Shown here: piece after piece, positions 1 through 13,073 of the stretch
Position numbering within the stretch: the stretch's first letter is position 1
How the letters are laid out: each line of letters starts with the position of its first letter
From: Phialocephala subalpina
Taxonomy: Eukaryota; Ascomycota; Leotiomycetes; Helotiales; Mollisiaceae
Assembly (NCBI GenBank): GCA_900073065.1
Contig: FJOG01000014.1
Coordinates: 794,803-858,802, forward strand
DNA: 64,000 nt
Direction of reading: 5' to 3'
Translations under genes and position numbers: made by a program
The notes under the pieces: generated by a model
Told to the model about the DNA's origin: nothing
Database searches by the model: none
What the model saw: the letters and a program-made list of their open reading frames with translations, nothing else

Positions 1-142
1 GGGTTCCATCACAGCCATTTCGTAGATCACGGAGACAACAGGGACGGATATTCGGGCGATGATAGATTCCTGATTCTATTCCCACTGTACAGCTCCTGCG
101 TTTATAACCATACACTCATGCATCCTCCAGCCGTTTCATCCT

Positions 143-432
143 CTATTGGTTCTTGTATGTCTGCCAGACAGCGACGCCGAAGGGAGCACCTGCCAGATAA
201 ATAAGTCATTGTCGTCACATCGTATGTTTGGAGACCCACCGAATCCAACAGCCATGAAGCCCCAGTATCTTAAGGCGAACCACTTCGTCAATGGGTTGAA
301 TGGAATATTGCTTCGTGGTCCTTCTGGGTAATGGTAAGGGGAGCTGAGCTGGGCTCTGGTGGAATGGAATCCACGACGGGCGATGATGGCCGAGGTCGAG
401 GAAGAGGCGCGGAGTGCGGTTCGGGAAAGCAT
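143..432 (-). CDS. COX8: Cytochrome c oxidase subunit VIIc (yeast Cox8 type)
   Basis: Small nuclear-encoded subunit of mitochondrial complex IV. Two exons are read on the minus strand, 432-240 and 189-143. They are separated by a 50-nt intron (donor GTGGGT, acceptor CAG) and give 79 residues. The N-terminus is rich in Ala, Ser and Arg without acids, and RRGFHSTRAQ looks like a matrix-targeting presequence with its cleavage region. It is followed by the family-typical SSPYHYPEGPRSNIPFNP and one membrane segment (about residues 53-74) ending VAVWQTYKNQ. Reading through the intron gives an unrelated tail, so the splice is needed. It lies head-to-head with the MTR4 gene, 299 bp apart. The call is strong. 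Confidence 0.93.
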
Positions 433-731
433 CTGATGCGTGTTAGTTTTCTCAATGCAATTGAGACATCGTTATTCCCTCGGAGAGCTTTACCTTGAGG
501 AATTGATTGTCTGAACGAGTCAATTCGTGTGTATTGTCTGTTTGGAGAGTGTGGTTCGATTTCCTGCGAAGCTCAAGTCGGGACGAAGAGGCGCTAGCAG
601 GGATGACCCGCAAAAAGGTTTGGCCGTCTATCAAAAATCATTTGTTCAAGATCTTGAAAAGTCAAGCTCCCCTCTTCACGCTTTGCGAATTCATGATGAT
701 CTGATATTTCGGAAGGATATCACCGCGCAAA
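433..731. promoter_or_regulatory. Divergent promoter region COX8 / MTR4
   Basis: A 299-bp gap between two divergent start codons must carry both promoters. I see no TATA box or tRNA, and no ORF worth calling. Confidence 0.55.
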
Positions 732-3700
732 ATGGACGACCTATTCGATGTGTTCGACGACGAGGGAGCCCCTCCGGCCGCACCTCCTGAGAAACCCAAG
801 AAGGGCAAGAAGGATAAAAAGGACAAGAGCAAGAAACGGAATGCGAATGGCAATGTGAAGCAGATCTCCGCCGACCAAGATGGCGATGCAGAGATGGTAG
901 ATATGGAGCCTTCCAAGGATCTACACGAAGAGGAAGACAATGCCCTTGTGGAAAAGAAGGATACGAAGAGGCGGCGACGGGAGGAGGAAGCAGAGCCAGT
1001 TTTGACGGATTCCTTTCAAACCGAACAGTCCAGAGAAGTTGCGGCTTCAGCAGGCTTGCAGGCCCAAGGTGATGGAGCTTTGGTTCTTCAACACAATATT
1101 CAGCATCAAGTCTCCCTGCCTCCAGACTACGATTACGTCCCGATCTCACAACACAAATCACCAGCAAATCCAGCTCGCACATGGCCCTTCGAATTGGACC
1201 CTTTCCAAAAAGTTTCGATAGCATCAATAGAGCGCGGTGAAAGTGTATTGGTCTCCGCGCATACCAGTGCCGGAAAGACAGTGGTCGCAGAATACGCTAT
1301 TGCTCAATGCTTGAAGAACAACCAGAGAGTGATCTATACGAGTCCTATCAAAGCATTGAGCAATCAAAAGTACCGAGAGTTTCAGGCGGAGTTTGGCGAT
1401 GTTGGCTTGATGACCGGCGATGTGACGATCAACCCGACAGCTACTTGTCTCGTCATGACAACTGAGATTCTGCGATCCATGTTGTATCGAGGTTCGGAGA
1501 TTATGCGCGAGGTAGCTTGGGTGGTCTTCGACGAGATCCATTACATGAGAGACAAGACTCGGGGTGTAGTTTGGGAGGAGACTATTATCCTGTTACCAGA
1601 CAAAGTCAGATATGTCTTCTTGTCTGCTACGATTCCAAACGCTATGCAATTCGCGGAGTGGATCACCAAGACACATCAGCAACCATGTCATATTGTCTAC
1701 ACAGACTTCAGGCCAACACCATTGCAACACTACTTCTTCCCTGCGGGTGCTGATGGCATTCATTTGGTCGTTGATGAGAAGGGAAACTTCCGAGAAGACA
1801 ATTTCCAGAAGGCAATGGCGGCTATCGAGGACAAGAAGGGAGCAGATCCAACAGACATCAATGCCAAGCAAAAAGGCCGCGGCAAGAACAAGCATACGAA
1901 TAAGGGTGGTAACAAGGAAACCAGTGACATCTACAAGATTGTCCGCATGATCATGGTCAAGCACTACAATCCTGTCATTGTATTCAGTTTTAGCAAGCGG
2001 GAGTGCGAGGCATATGCACTACAGATGAGCACAATGGCTTTCAATGACGAGTCTGAAAAGGCTATGGTTACGAAGGTGTTCGAAAGTGCGATTGAGTCAC
2101 TGTCGGAAGAGGACAAGACGTTACCACAAATTCAACACATCCTACCTCTCTTGCGTCGAGGAATCGGAGTTCATCATTCCGGCTTACTGCCAATATTGAA
2201 GGAGACGATTGAGATCTTGTTCCAAGAGAATTTAATCAAAGTTCTTTTCGCCACGGAAACATTCTCTATTGGATTGAATATGCCAGCAAAGACGGTTGTG
2301 TTTACCAGTGTGGAGAAATTCGACGGTGTTAGCACGCGATACTTGACACCGTCAGAATTTATTCAAATGTCTGGACGGGCTGGTCGAAGAGGTCTTGATG
2401 ACAGAGGGATTGTTATCATGATGATCAACGACAAGATGGAGCCTCAAACAGCAAAGGAGATCGTTCGGGGTGAGCAAGACAAGCTCAATTCCGCATTCTA
2501 CCTGGGTTACAACATGATCCTCAACTTGATGCGAGTCGAAGGCATCTCTCCTGAATTCATGCTGGAGCATTGCTTCTATCAATTCCAAAACACCTCAAGT
2601 GTCTCGGGACTAGAGAAGGAGCTTCAACAGCTCCAAGCTGAACGGGACAATCTCGTCCTTCCTGACGAAGCTACCATGAAGGAATACTACGAGTTACGGG
2701 AGCAAATTTCGTCCTACACCAAGGACATGCGCGATGTTATCAACCATCCCAACTATTGTTTGCAATTCATGCAGCCCGGGCGGGTTGTACACATCAAGCA
2801 TAAGGACTTAGATTTTGGCTGGGGTGCAGTCGTTAAGTTCACGCCTGTCCGCCCAAAAGCTCAAGGAGCAGATGATACACCTCCTCAAGAGTCTTATATT
2901 CTCGACATGCTGCTGTCCGTTTCGGAGGACTCTTCAGTCGGAGCGCAGAGCCAGAATGGTATACCACCGGGAATTCGACCTCCTCCAGCGGGCGAAAAAG
3001 GCAAGATGGAAGTTGTACCGGTCTTCCTCTCGTGCATCGAGGCAATTGGTCATGTCCGCATATTCCTGCCGCAAGACCTCCGCTCACCCAATCAAAGAAA
3101 CGATGTCCGGAAGGCGCTCGACGAAGTCAAACGCCGCTTCCCTGATGGCATAGCGATTCTGGATCCAATCGAAAACATGGGTATTACGGACGATTCCTTC
3201 AAGAAGCTTCTTCGCAAGATCGAGGTCCTCGAATCAAAACTTCTTTCCAATCCACTACACAATTCGCCTCGTTTGCCCGACTTATACAACCAATATGCCG
3301 AAAAGGTGGAAATTGGTCGTAAGATCAAGGAGAAGAAGAAGGCGATTTCTGCTGCCCTGAGCATCATGCAGTTAGACGAACTCAAATCTCGCAAGCGTGT
3401 ATTGCGGCGTCTTGGGTTCATCAACGATCAAGAAGTCGTAGAATTGAAGGCACGTGTCGCCTGTGAGATATCTTCAACAGGTGATGGGCACGAACTTATA
3501 CTCGCTGAGCTTCTGTTCAATCGTTTCTTCAATGAAATGACGCCAGAGGTTTGCGCGGCTGTTCTTTCGTGCTTCATCTTTGAGGAGAAGGCCACCGCTG
3601 AACCTCTCAAGGAAGAATTGTCGAAGCATTTCAGAGAAATTCAGGCCCAAGCTAGGATCATCGCCAAGGTGAGCCAAGAGAGCAAGCTTCCACTCAACGA

Positions 3701-4019
3701 ACAGGAGTACGTGGAAGGCTTCAAGTGGGAACTTATGGATGTTGTGCTGGCCTGGGCTCAGGGCAAATCTTTCGCGGAAATCTGGTACGTGCACTACTCT
3801 TTTTGACTTTTAATGGATGACGATTGACAATGTTTTAGTAAAATGACAGAGGTCTACGAAGGATCCTTGATTCGACTGTTCCGTAGACTTGAAGAGCTAC
3901 TTAGGCAAATGGCACAAGCTGGTAAGGTTATGGGCTCTGATGAGTTGGCAGGAAAATTCGAGGAGTCTCTCACGAAGATTAGGAGAGACATCGTTGCAGC
4001 TCAGAGTTTGTACTTGTAA
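732..4019 (+). CDS. MTR4: ATP-dependent RNA helicase Mtr4/Dob1 (exosome cofactor)
   Basis: DExH-box Ski2-like helicase that feeds RNA to the nuclear exosome, as part of TRAMP in yeast. Exons are 732-3784 and 3839-4019 with a 54-nt intron (GTACGT...TTTTAG), giving 1077 residues, the usual family length. The acidic and lysine-rich N-terminus is followed by Walker A AHTSAGKT (about 176-183), the DEIH box (267-270), SATIPNA, and motif [21 protein letters not shown]/arch insert contains FGWGAVVKF. The C-terminal helical domain ends VAAQSLYL, which is supplied by exon 2. Without splicing the protein would stop after EIWYVHYSF, which does not fit the family. Product and structure are nearly certain. 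Confidence 0.97.
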
Positions 4020-6028
4020 GTCCAGATTTACGCCATTCTTTGACGAATTTGGTCACACTTTACTGCGCATAGAGCGGATGGGCATCATTGCATGGTCTGT
4101 TCGGTCTGCGTGCTTGGAGAATGGAGTTATTTGGAGTCGAGGTCATGTAACGGGCCTTTTCAAAAAGTTTGGCGTCGATGTCCAATCCCTACATGGCCTC
4201 TCGGCATCTGGTAAGACCTCTATTCCTGGTCACTCTTCTCCTGAAGGTTCTGTATGTTTAGGACCTCTCTATTATGAGATATCAAGGATAATGCCTCGAG
4301 TAATATCTAATTGAGTTGCGGTTTATAAGATCAGGCCCCCTAGTCTGCATGATCTCCCAATGAGAGCGAGAACCATATTTGAGAGTTTCCACCACCACGG
4401 TAGGACATGTTAAACCTTGCTCGAAAGTCGGTACCGGGCTTTGTCGCACCAGATCTTTGTACATCACAGGGAACGGTAATCTTGGTGACTGGGTGATGGG
4501 ACCCTAGTTCGGAACCTTGATCCTCGCTTTGCGTGCATGTCATTCGCGTCACGATAATCTTTCTTTCCCTTTTGTCGACGACTTCTCGTGATTCCAAACT
4601 TGAGGGTGTCTCATCACAAAGCTAAACCGTGATTTGGACGTTGAATATAATATGCTGCATCCTTGAAGAGTAGCCGCCAGGACACAGACTTGAACCGCAC
4701 TAATAAAAGCAATATAGTGGATAAATAAATGGAAGAATAGCAAAGGGGAAAGTGCAACCGGGTCGATGAAATAATAGGGCTTGCAACTTTCGTCCCATGA
4801 ATAGGAGAGACACAGTACAGTACGGAAATCCGTGTTCACTTTGATATCACCGTCTGTCTTTTTCCGAATTCGTGTGCTGTGTCCAATGATGAGGCTCAAT
4901 TTCTCCCGGACTAGGTTACCCCTGAATCAACCTGCTGGGGATTTCCCTTCTGCTCGCTGCTGCTGGCCACAATCGAGTTGGAGACAGGACCGATTCTCTC
5001 TGTAAAACAGAGTTCTAAGCCCTTCCAGGAGGAGACGGTTTTGCTGGCGTCCGGAGGGCTCCTACGAGAGTGGAGGGCGGCCCCTGATTTGCCTCTTGAT
5101 ATTGAGTTCCCGATGGCTAAAAGGCTGGCTAAAACCTTGTGCCTAGCTATTTCTGTGCATGTGCAGGATGCCAACCACTTGCAGCACACCACCTCGCAGG
5201 AGATGAGATACTGCAATTCATATCAGTTTGGTGGAATTCTCGTGAGATAATATCGTAGCGTAGCATCGACATTCAGCCCAAGCTCGATGTCTCTCTCCTT
5301 TTCTTCACCTGCGGGCCTGGATCAGCGTTTTGCCAACGTTGGAGGGGCTGTTGGAGTGTGTTTTTGCCGTCCGCTATTGTCTCAGCCCGAACCGCGAGAA
5401 AGAGAAGAGAGTGTGCGGATGTCGTAAAGCTCCTGGAGGTTTCCCCTCCTCCGGTTGAGTACTAAGTGGCCCTTCGCTGCTTGCAATTGGTGAAGAAAGT
5501 GTGATCGGCGGTGAAAGAAAGAGGTCCATCGATAGCCACGAATCTTTCTACTCGCCAATGCACCTAACCTTAACTGCACGCGTACAGAATTCTTACCGCG
5601 ACAAATTACTGTACAAGACGAAATTTTGCTCAGTCCACGTTCTAGGAATTACGGGCGTCTTTGGCATGGCCTCGAGTCTGACACTATTACAGTTTTGCAA
5701 CTGCTCAGCCGGTTGTTTGCTCTCTTGAACGGATCGAGATCTACGAGACCCTTCGAGTACGGACCAAGCCCACCCCACACACTGCCAGCGCGAGAACGAC
5801 GCCTACTAGCCTGACCCTGTACTGACGCACTCAAGTTTGCTTTCTTCCGTGAACGATACTCGTATTCACCGGCACATTGCATCTTCACCTTTACACCTCA
5901 CAAAGAGTCTCACCTTCGACCACCGCGAGGACTGCATGACGAGCTTTTCGATGCTACCCTAAGGGTCAACAGCTCCCTCGTACACGGCAGATCTGCCAGT
6001 TGCTTTACACCGCTGCAATCTCCATGCC
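4020..6028. other. Gene-free 2-kb stretch, includes DENN-gene 5' region
   Basis: No ORF here resembles a known protein. The longest are about 60-140 codons on both strands and have no splice-linked continuation. The part nearest 6028 is pyrimidine- and CA-rich, as in fungal 5' leaders, and probably holds the promoter and a long leader of the DENN gene. An unannotated ncRNA cannot be excluded. Confidence 0.5.
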
Positions 6029-9000
6029 ATGGACTCCAATTCAGCACCTTTGGCTGACTACTTCTGGATCGCTGGCATTGACTCGGTGTCCTACAGCGAC
6101 CCGGTCTTTGGGCCTTCGAATCCGAGGGACAAGGGCATCAATGGCGCAGGACCACCCTCACCGCAAGTCGATGCGACGATAGAAGAAGGAAGTGAAGGGG
6201 AAACACCTGCTCCACCTCCCAGCGGAACTCCACGAGCTACAGCGCGGCACTCCCGTACCAACTCATGGAACAGGTTGAGCAAGACTCCAAACGATAAGCG
6301 CAACTCGATCAACACCCTAGACGACCTCGAGCCTACACGAAGCAATAGGAGTAGTATCACAATCAAGGGGCCTAGTACAAATGGAGGGGGAGGTGTGTTG
6401 GGAGACTTCAACTTCGACGAAGCTCTGGTGAAATTTGCCAATGAGAGGGAGAACTTTTTGGACGACCTGAGTTTCAGTGCCGGGGCACCAATACAGAAGC
6501 CACCACCTATGGCCAACCCGAGAGCAGAGAGACTACGTGTAGAAGATGGCGAAGGTACACCGGGAAGGAGAAGCCCTTTGAGAAGCGTTGGAGGGAGCAT
6601 ACGCCGGCGGATCAGTTTCAGGGACATGAGCAGCGTGAAGAGGCAACCTTCCATGGTGCAAAGAAATGGTGAGTGGGAGCTCAGTTGAGAAGGGCTGAGA
6701 ATACATGCTGACTTACTTCCTTTTAGTTTCTGTCCGAACCTCGAGACGAATGAGCAACTATAATTCAGTCATCCCACCTCCCGAACCCCTGAACGCTGAC
6801 CCTGAGATGCATCCTTTGAAGCGACGTTTCGAGCCTGTTCTTCTAGACAGATACCCAGCAAAGTCCGCAGTTGACGAGATCGAGAGGAGAGGTAGATTTC
6901 CGGACTACGTACCGATGTTTGCTTTTCCGAACGACATATGCATAATGGCAGGAGACGAGAGGCCTCGCTCGACCTGGCACGGCTTTGCTATGACTTCAGA
7001 TGACAACTCAAAGATCTATGGTATTACTGTCACAGTCTGGATGCCACTCAACCAAGACGCGGCCGCCAATGTGGAGAGACGGTGTGAGCAATGGAGGCAA
7101 GCACACATGTCGCATGAAGAGCGAGAATTGGCTGCCAGCTTAGCAGAAAGACTTGCTATGGAGAAGGCCAACCTCTCACAGTTGCTCGCGAAGCTTCCTG
7201 GCGTTGTCTCCAGTTCACCTGCCAGAGAGGCTCTAGAGGACGAAATCAGCGCTACAGAGGAGAAGATTGCACTCATGAATGACATGCTACGGCCTGTTCG
7301 TCACGGGGCAGCGTCTAAAATCGATGGTTTGACCGATGGCGACACCGGACTCTGGATACCTCGCGCGTTTGGGGTACTTGGACGAGATCCGAGTCTCACA
7401 AGTTTTTGGAAAGAGTGGCTCAGGGCTATCGTCGTTCCCATGATGGATAGTGGTGTTATGCGAGTCCCTGCCAGCTCTCCCAAAGTAGGCAAGTGGCAGC
7501 CACTGGAGCGATATGTGGTCAATCTATGCACCGAAGCTTTCAGTCCAATCTCTTCCAAGACTCAAGTCGAACTGGCGGTCCGGGAGCTCAGACTCTTTGC
7601 TAGAAAGGAGGCTGTCAATGAGCTGCCTGAGTCTCGGAATACGGATCTATATGCATTGTTCAGATGCCTCAGCATTCCGAATGTTGTAGCTCTGTTTGAG
7701 TATGCTCTTTGCGAGTCTCGAATTATTCTGCTTTCATCTCACCCAGCTATGCTTCACCTTGCAAGTAAAGCTTTGGCGAGTTTGCTTTACCCTTTAAAAT
7801 GGGCAAGCATTTTCATACCTATTCTACCTGCGCGGCTGCTCTCTGCTTTGGAAGCACCGTGTCCATACATTGTGGGTATTGAGAGGAGGTATGAGAATCT
7901 AGAGCTACCAGAGGAAGATTTCGTTTTGGTAGACTTGGATCAAGATATAGTGGAGTCGTTCATACCACCTGTACAACTACCACGGCAACAACGGCGAAAG
8001 CTCGTATCCTTGCTTCAACTCGCAGCTCCCCATCACAACAAATGCGGTGTACCGACTGGTCCTCCTCCTTATGCGGTCGAAACTTTCCCTTACCAAAGCT
8101 TTTCTTCCGAGAACGAGGCCATCTTTACACAGAATGGACCGAAAAGCTCGCTTGCCAAGTATGTAAGCCAAAACTCAACAACCTTTGGGGAACCAGATAT
8201 AGCCTCGTCGAAGAAAATTCCTGTCTTCAATGCATTCTTGCAGTCGAAGAACGACCATACTAGAATTGAGAGACCTTCTACAGCACGATCGAATAAGACA
8301 AGCCCTCCAAACTCTGTGTCTCCAATCTCTGGTAACTTCCCCCCTTTACCTACAACACCTATCTCCCGTAATGATTCTGGGTTTGCCCTCACAGCAACAT
8401 TGAAGGAGAAGAGGTCTGGCCATTTCGATAGCTACTCAAGGCGCAGCGCATCATTTGGCGTCGACCGACAAACCACCCTCCGGCGGCCAAGTATCCCATT
8501 CAACAACGGTCACTCCGCGAGTCTCTCTACATCGGCACTCTCAATGGATTCTAAATCTATGTACGGTTATGCACCGTCGACATATGCTGCATCGACCCTT
8601 GCTGCTTCCACCATCATGCCAAACATGCTGATGCAACCTGTCACCAACACAGACACTGCGCTCTGGGTCGAAGGTCATTATTTCGTCTTAAACAAAAATG
8701 ATGGAACATCTATCTGCTCGATATGTGACGAGAGACCTGAAGGAGATGGCGTCTACAAATGTGCTAGTTGTGCCACGGTAGCACACGGCGGTTGTCTGGA
8801 CCACTGTTCACTTGTGTGTCCAGAGGCGTTCTATACTGATAGAGTGCGTGCCGCATTCGTTCGTTGTTTTGCCAGTCTTTTCTTTACATATCGGAAGCAT
8901 TTGACGCGACCAACGAAGGAGCAGAAGAGCAGTGGGCAGATATATGGATTCGATATGGATGGATTTGTGAAGAGCTTGCCGTACGAACAGCACGAGCACG

Positions 9001-9454
9001 CCCTTATGCTCAAGCAAACGCAAGGTAAGTCTCTCACGATGCTTGATATAAACAGTAACTGATCACTCTTACAGCCTTCAACGAATTCATCCATGAGCGA
9101 GAGACCACCTCTGCCGATAATCCCTCCATTCAGCTTTTCGACAGCATTATCCTCGCAAAGAAGTCTCGAGGCCGAACCTCATTCTTCACATCGAAGAGCT
9201 CGAAGTCTACCTCTTTCTTAGAGGATACTTCCGATCATCTTTGGAGAAACGCAGCAGTAGCTACACCCAACGCCAAATTCCCCGGCGATTATAGGAGCGT
9301 CGTATCACGCATACCCTCTCAGCTCGATATAGGATTGATGAGGGAGCCTCGCACCATCCAAGGTGTTCCGAGAATGGACATGCCCGGGAAGAGAGTAGGC
9401 CGGAAAGCTGTACCGAGTCTGCTCAGCGGCAACAACAAGCGAACAGCCTCGTGA
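6029..9454 (+). CDS. DENN (AEX-3) domain protein with C1-like zinc finger
   Basis: Probable Rab-GTPase exchange factor of the DENN family. Exons are 6029-6668, 6727-9024 and 9075-9454 (introns of 58 and 50 nt), giving 1105 residues. The first 210 residues are low-complexity, Ser/Pro/Arg-rich and basic. The uDENN part begins near residue 270 (FPDYVPMFAFPNDICI), then a charged helical insert (EERELAASLAERLAMEKANL). The central DENN part includes PNVVALFEYALCESRIILLSS and LYPLKWASIFIPILP, and the dDENN helices lie near the C-terminus. A cysteine-rich block (about 876-910, CSICDERPEGDGVYKCASC with later His and Cys) looks like a C1/PHD-type zinc fold between DENN parts. Its GTPase target is not shown by sequence. 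Confidence 0.88.
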
Positions 9455-10500
9455 AGCGAAGGAGAGAAATGAGACGAAAGAATATGGAGAGGAGGATTGT
9501 AGGATAAGAAAGATATCACGAATCATCAAAAGCATTGTAGCCAGGTGTCGGAGTACATAGGTGTTTATAGCGGGAACAGCATAGATCCGAGCATTTACGG
9601 TCTGGGTGGACAGCGATTGTTTAGTACAGTAATGCATAGTCAGCAAGATTGCATAGATGAGATGAGGAAATGAAACCAGAGGACCAAAGCACCCATGGCT
9701 ATTCTTTTCAGTGCAGATCTTGATTTAGTCTACTTATTGATACTCGAAGATGCAACGAGCTGCGAACAATCTGAGATGCCCATTTCCATGTGAATGTCTG
9801 AATTGCTTGAACTGCTTGAACTGCCTGAATTGCTTCCATACCCCACACCACTTCAGTATCCGATCGCTCCTCAATGTCCTACCTCTCGTCAATGTCCTGC
9901 CGCTGCTCAATGTTCAAACCGGGCTCAATATCTAAGCTGGTCTCGATCTCTTAACTAGCTTCAATATCCCAGACCATGCAATGCGATGTCCCAGCGAGCT
10001 TCATAGAGCCCAACATTCGGACAGATAAGAGACATCGAGCTTCGAAGTTTGGAACTTCCTCAGTACTATGTTGCAGTAAATAGAGTCCGTGAAACATTCA
10101 ACTATCCATTTGCATACTTCTTCCCACCTCACCAGATCTTCTCAAGCTCAGCCTATAAATGTACGGTTTAGGTTGCCAAATTCTCATGCCTCTGCCTGGC
10201 GTCTTTCTAGACAAAATTTCTTCAAATCCCTGGTGACTTTGGGCAGTTGAAGGTCTTATTACTTGACAGGTAAGCAAACTTTTGCTTATGCTTGAGATGT
10301 GGAAGGAGTCTCTTGATCTATCAGAGTGAAAATCGCTGAAATGCTTGGTATGAATTGATACAATTATTCTGTGGTATGACGGACCCCAGATCTCAAATGC
10401 AAAATTGCAGAAGGATATGTTTGCCTAGCAAACAACCTTTCCTTCCCTACGGACCCAACGCCGTTCGCAATGTTAATATAAAATACAAGAATCCCGTCTA
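9455..10500. other. Intergenic, convergent genes, with short tandem repeats
   Basis: Between the 3' ends of the DENN gene and RUD3. It contains a 9-bp minisatellite (listed separately). Just after it, at about 9866-9990, are loosely repeated CTCAATGTCC/CTCAATATC phrases. No credible gene is seen. Confidence 0.5.
9799..9834. repeat. 9-bp minisatellite, four units
   Basis: Four head-to-tail units: TGAATTGCT, TGAACTGCT, TGAACTGCC, TGAATTGCT. They differ only at two positions. Translation of one frame gives a CLNCLNC string, which is an artefact of the repeat. Confidence 0.9.
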
Positions 10501-12510
10501 TTACCCTCTACTCGTAGAGCCACTACCATCTCCTCCCCTCGTATCCGGCCTCCCGGGTGCCGTACTGCTAACACTCCCGCTTCGACTCCCTGTAGTGGAG
10601 CCTTCCTCAGCACTTCGTTCAAGGAAGCCTGTCCATAGGTCCGCCAGTGACTCCTTATTCGCAGGAGACTCAGTAAAGAATTCGCTTGATAGAGAAGGTG
10701 TACTTGGAGTACGGTGGAATGGTGACATGGGTAAGCGTAAACTGCTGTTTGACGCACCTGCCCTTTGCAGCCCCGCTTGTTCTTTTTGCTCATCGGTCCA
10801 GTTTAGAAGGGCTGCTATTAACTGAAGGATCTGAAATTTCTTTGGATCTGAGCGGTCGAGAGCAAGGAAGTGCAAGAAGTGGTTTGTAACGATTTGCCTG
10901 GGATTATTAGTACAAGTTGAAAGAGTTTGAAGATTTGAACGTACCTATCCACATTATCCTCTGGCTTGGCCTTTTTGAGAAATCTCAAAGCCTTCGTGAG
11001 GTGATCGTTGAGGACAATTGCTTCATGCCGTAACTTTCCAATCAAGAGATTCTTCTCTTTAATTTCCTTCTCAAATGGTGCCAGCCTCTCGGTTTCCGCT
11101 TGAAGGGCCTCTTTTGAAGCTTCGGCTTCGTTAGCTCGAGTATCAGAGTCCTGGACTATCTTCTTCAGAGCCTGAAGCTGCTCCTCGTAGGACTCAACCA
11201 TCTCTCTCAGCTCTCGTTTTCGCGCCTCCTGGACTTCCTGCAGCGCTCTTTGCAAGCCTTCCAAAGCCTGAGACTGGCTGTCTCTTTCCGAGACAGCGGT
11301 CTCGTATGCTTCCTTCTGGGCTGAAAACTGCTCTTCTAGATCCCGTATTCTCTCTGCTGCCCGTTCTCTCATGGACCTTTCTTCCATAGCCAATACCTCC
11401 CAATCTCCCATAGCTTCTTTCGCCGCCTCAGCTTCATTCTTTAATTGTTTCGTTTGCTGGATCAAGTCCTCCCGCTCGTTCACCCAATTCTGCTGTGAAA
11501 GGTTGTGTCTGTTTCGTAAACTCGAAAGCTCTTTCAACGATTCGTGGGATTCCTGCTCCAGGCGTTTGACGTCATCCTCCAGGCCCTCTACACGCTTCTG
11601 CAGATTCTCGTTCTGCGATTCGAGCTCATCGATTTGTTCCTTCGCCTCAGCCAACTCTTGCTTGTCGGCTTTTAATCGTTCGCCCAAACTCGATTTGATG
11701 GTGTTGATACGTCCAAGTAAAGATTGGTACTGGGTTTCGGCCTGTTCTTTCGCACTCTCACTTTCCTCGAGCTCAGCTCGGACGGTCGACAACTCCTCCT
11801 TGTGTTGGTCGTTAATAGTAGAAACCTCTTCTGAATGCTTTGTCTGAATACTCGATAATTCTTCGGCATGCTGTCCCTTGATCGTGGAAACTTCCTCCGA
11901 GTGTTTTCCCTGTAAGCCTTCCAGCGCCTTTCGTAATTGTTCGACCTCGACTCGTAGGGCTTCCCGTTCTTGTGACATAGCTTCTAATCGAGCGCTGGCA
12001 TCTGAGGTGTTGGTTGCTTTGCTGTCTGACTGCGACCCCTGCCTTCCCTGCTTCTCGGATGTTGGTGTCGTGGATGTAACTGCGTGTCCATTACTGATCG
12101 AATCGTAATTATGCCCGTTCGTCTGCGCTTTGACATTTTCGGGGAAATGACCATCCTTAGGAGTATTCTATCGACAGTATCAGAACTTGATCGTTGCCGC
12201 ATGTTGACTTTGAGAGAACAGGTGTCTCGTACCACGCCGGATTGCCCAGAATCCTCAGCATCTCCTTCCATGTCCCCATTCTCTAGGGGTGTCTCCTTTT
12301 CTTCACCTCCCTTCGTGACATCTTCTAGAGCCTTCGCCTTTGCGTTCTTCTTCTTTTTGTTGTTTTTCTTCTTAGGCGCTGTTGGAATGTGTTAGTATTG
12401 AGAACCTATACGAGCTTCTGATTTCCAGTGCACTTTTGGTGGGGAAAATAGGGGGAAGACGCACCTGATGACGAGGTGTGAGAAGGATCCGGAGGGGCAA
12501 CAGCAGACAT
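10501..12510 (-). CDS. RUD3: Golgi coiled-coil protein Rud3 (GRAB/GRIP-related)
   Basis: Golgin of the cis-Golgi, recruited by Arf1 in yeast. Exons (minus) are 12510-12465, 12378-12233, 12167-10945 and 10897-10501, giving 603 residues. Introns are 86, 65 and 47 nt. A short basic N-terminus (KKKNNKKKK) and an acidic linker precede a long coiled coil (about residues 110-430, heptads rich in E/Q/L/K). A GRAB-type region follows, EKNLLIGKLRHEAIVLNDHL to KPEDNVDR, continued after the last intron by QIVTNHFLHFLALDRSDPKK and IAALLNW. The Ser/Gly-rich tail ends STSRG. Each exon junction was fixed by frame and by family sequence. The identity rests on the C-terminal domain, because the coil itself is not diagnostic. 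Confidence 0.88.
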
Positions 12511-13073
12511 TTTGAGCGAATTGTGAGGTGTAGATGATCTAATAGTTGAAGCTGTTGGTTGACCTCGAGATCTGTGAAGCACTGGTAGTCGTCACCTTGC
12601 CATTTACAGCTTAGCGCCAAAGCTGATGCAGAAAGCCACCATTGGGCGATCATCTAATGAACTGCATCTCACTTGTCCATCTATTACAACACCGTGAATT
12701 TCAGTATTGCAGTTAGACTTTTGACGCCAGCCACTCATATTTGTTGCTTTACAATGATTTGAGATACTCGAAGACCCACGGACCGGCGCATCCTATTGTC
12801 CCCGCCTATCCTACCATTGCGGGGGATTCTCTTCTAGCATTGGCTCGGTGATCGATGCTACCAAACGGCTACTAAACGTCACTTCGTACGTACCTATATT
12901 TGCTGTTACTGAGATCATGGCTTGCGTCAAGGTACAGATAATAAAATGTTAGATCTTCCATTGTTCACACCTTTTTGGTACATTATTAGCATTGCTCGTC
13001 GTTTTCCTCGAAGAGTCCTTTCACGTTTCTCTGTCTTTCACTATTCCAATTTTCACTTTATTATTACTGTATC
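12511..13073. other. Intergenic between RUD3 and catalase-like pseudogene
   Basis: Carries the RUD3 promoter and the former promoter of the pseudogene. The leader just before 13074 is pyrimidine-rich. No other feature is recognised. Confidence 0.4.

Noticed and set aside
5562..5580. Telomere-like CCTAACCTTAA string
   Set aside because: A single occurrence inside gene-dense DNA, no tandem array.
6091..6654. 187-codon minus-strand ORF
   Set aside because: Antisense shadow of the low-complexity N-terminus of the DENN gene.
9750..9935. Cys/Asn-repeat ORF (CLNCLNC)
   Set aside because: Translation of a 9-bp minisatellite with no other gene features.
11371..11847. 158-codon + strand ORF rich in Ser and Cys
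   Set aside because: Antisense shadow of the RUD3 coiled coil.
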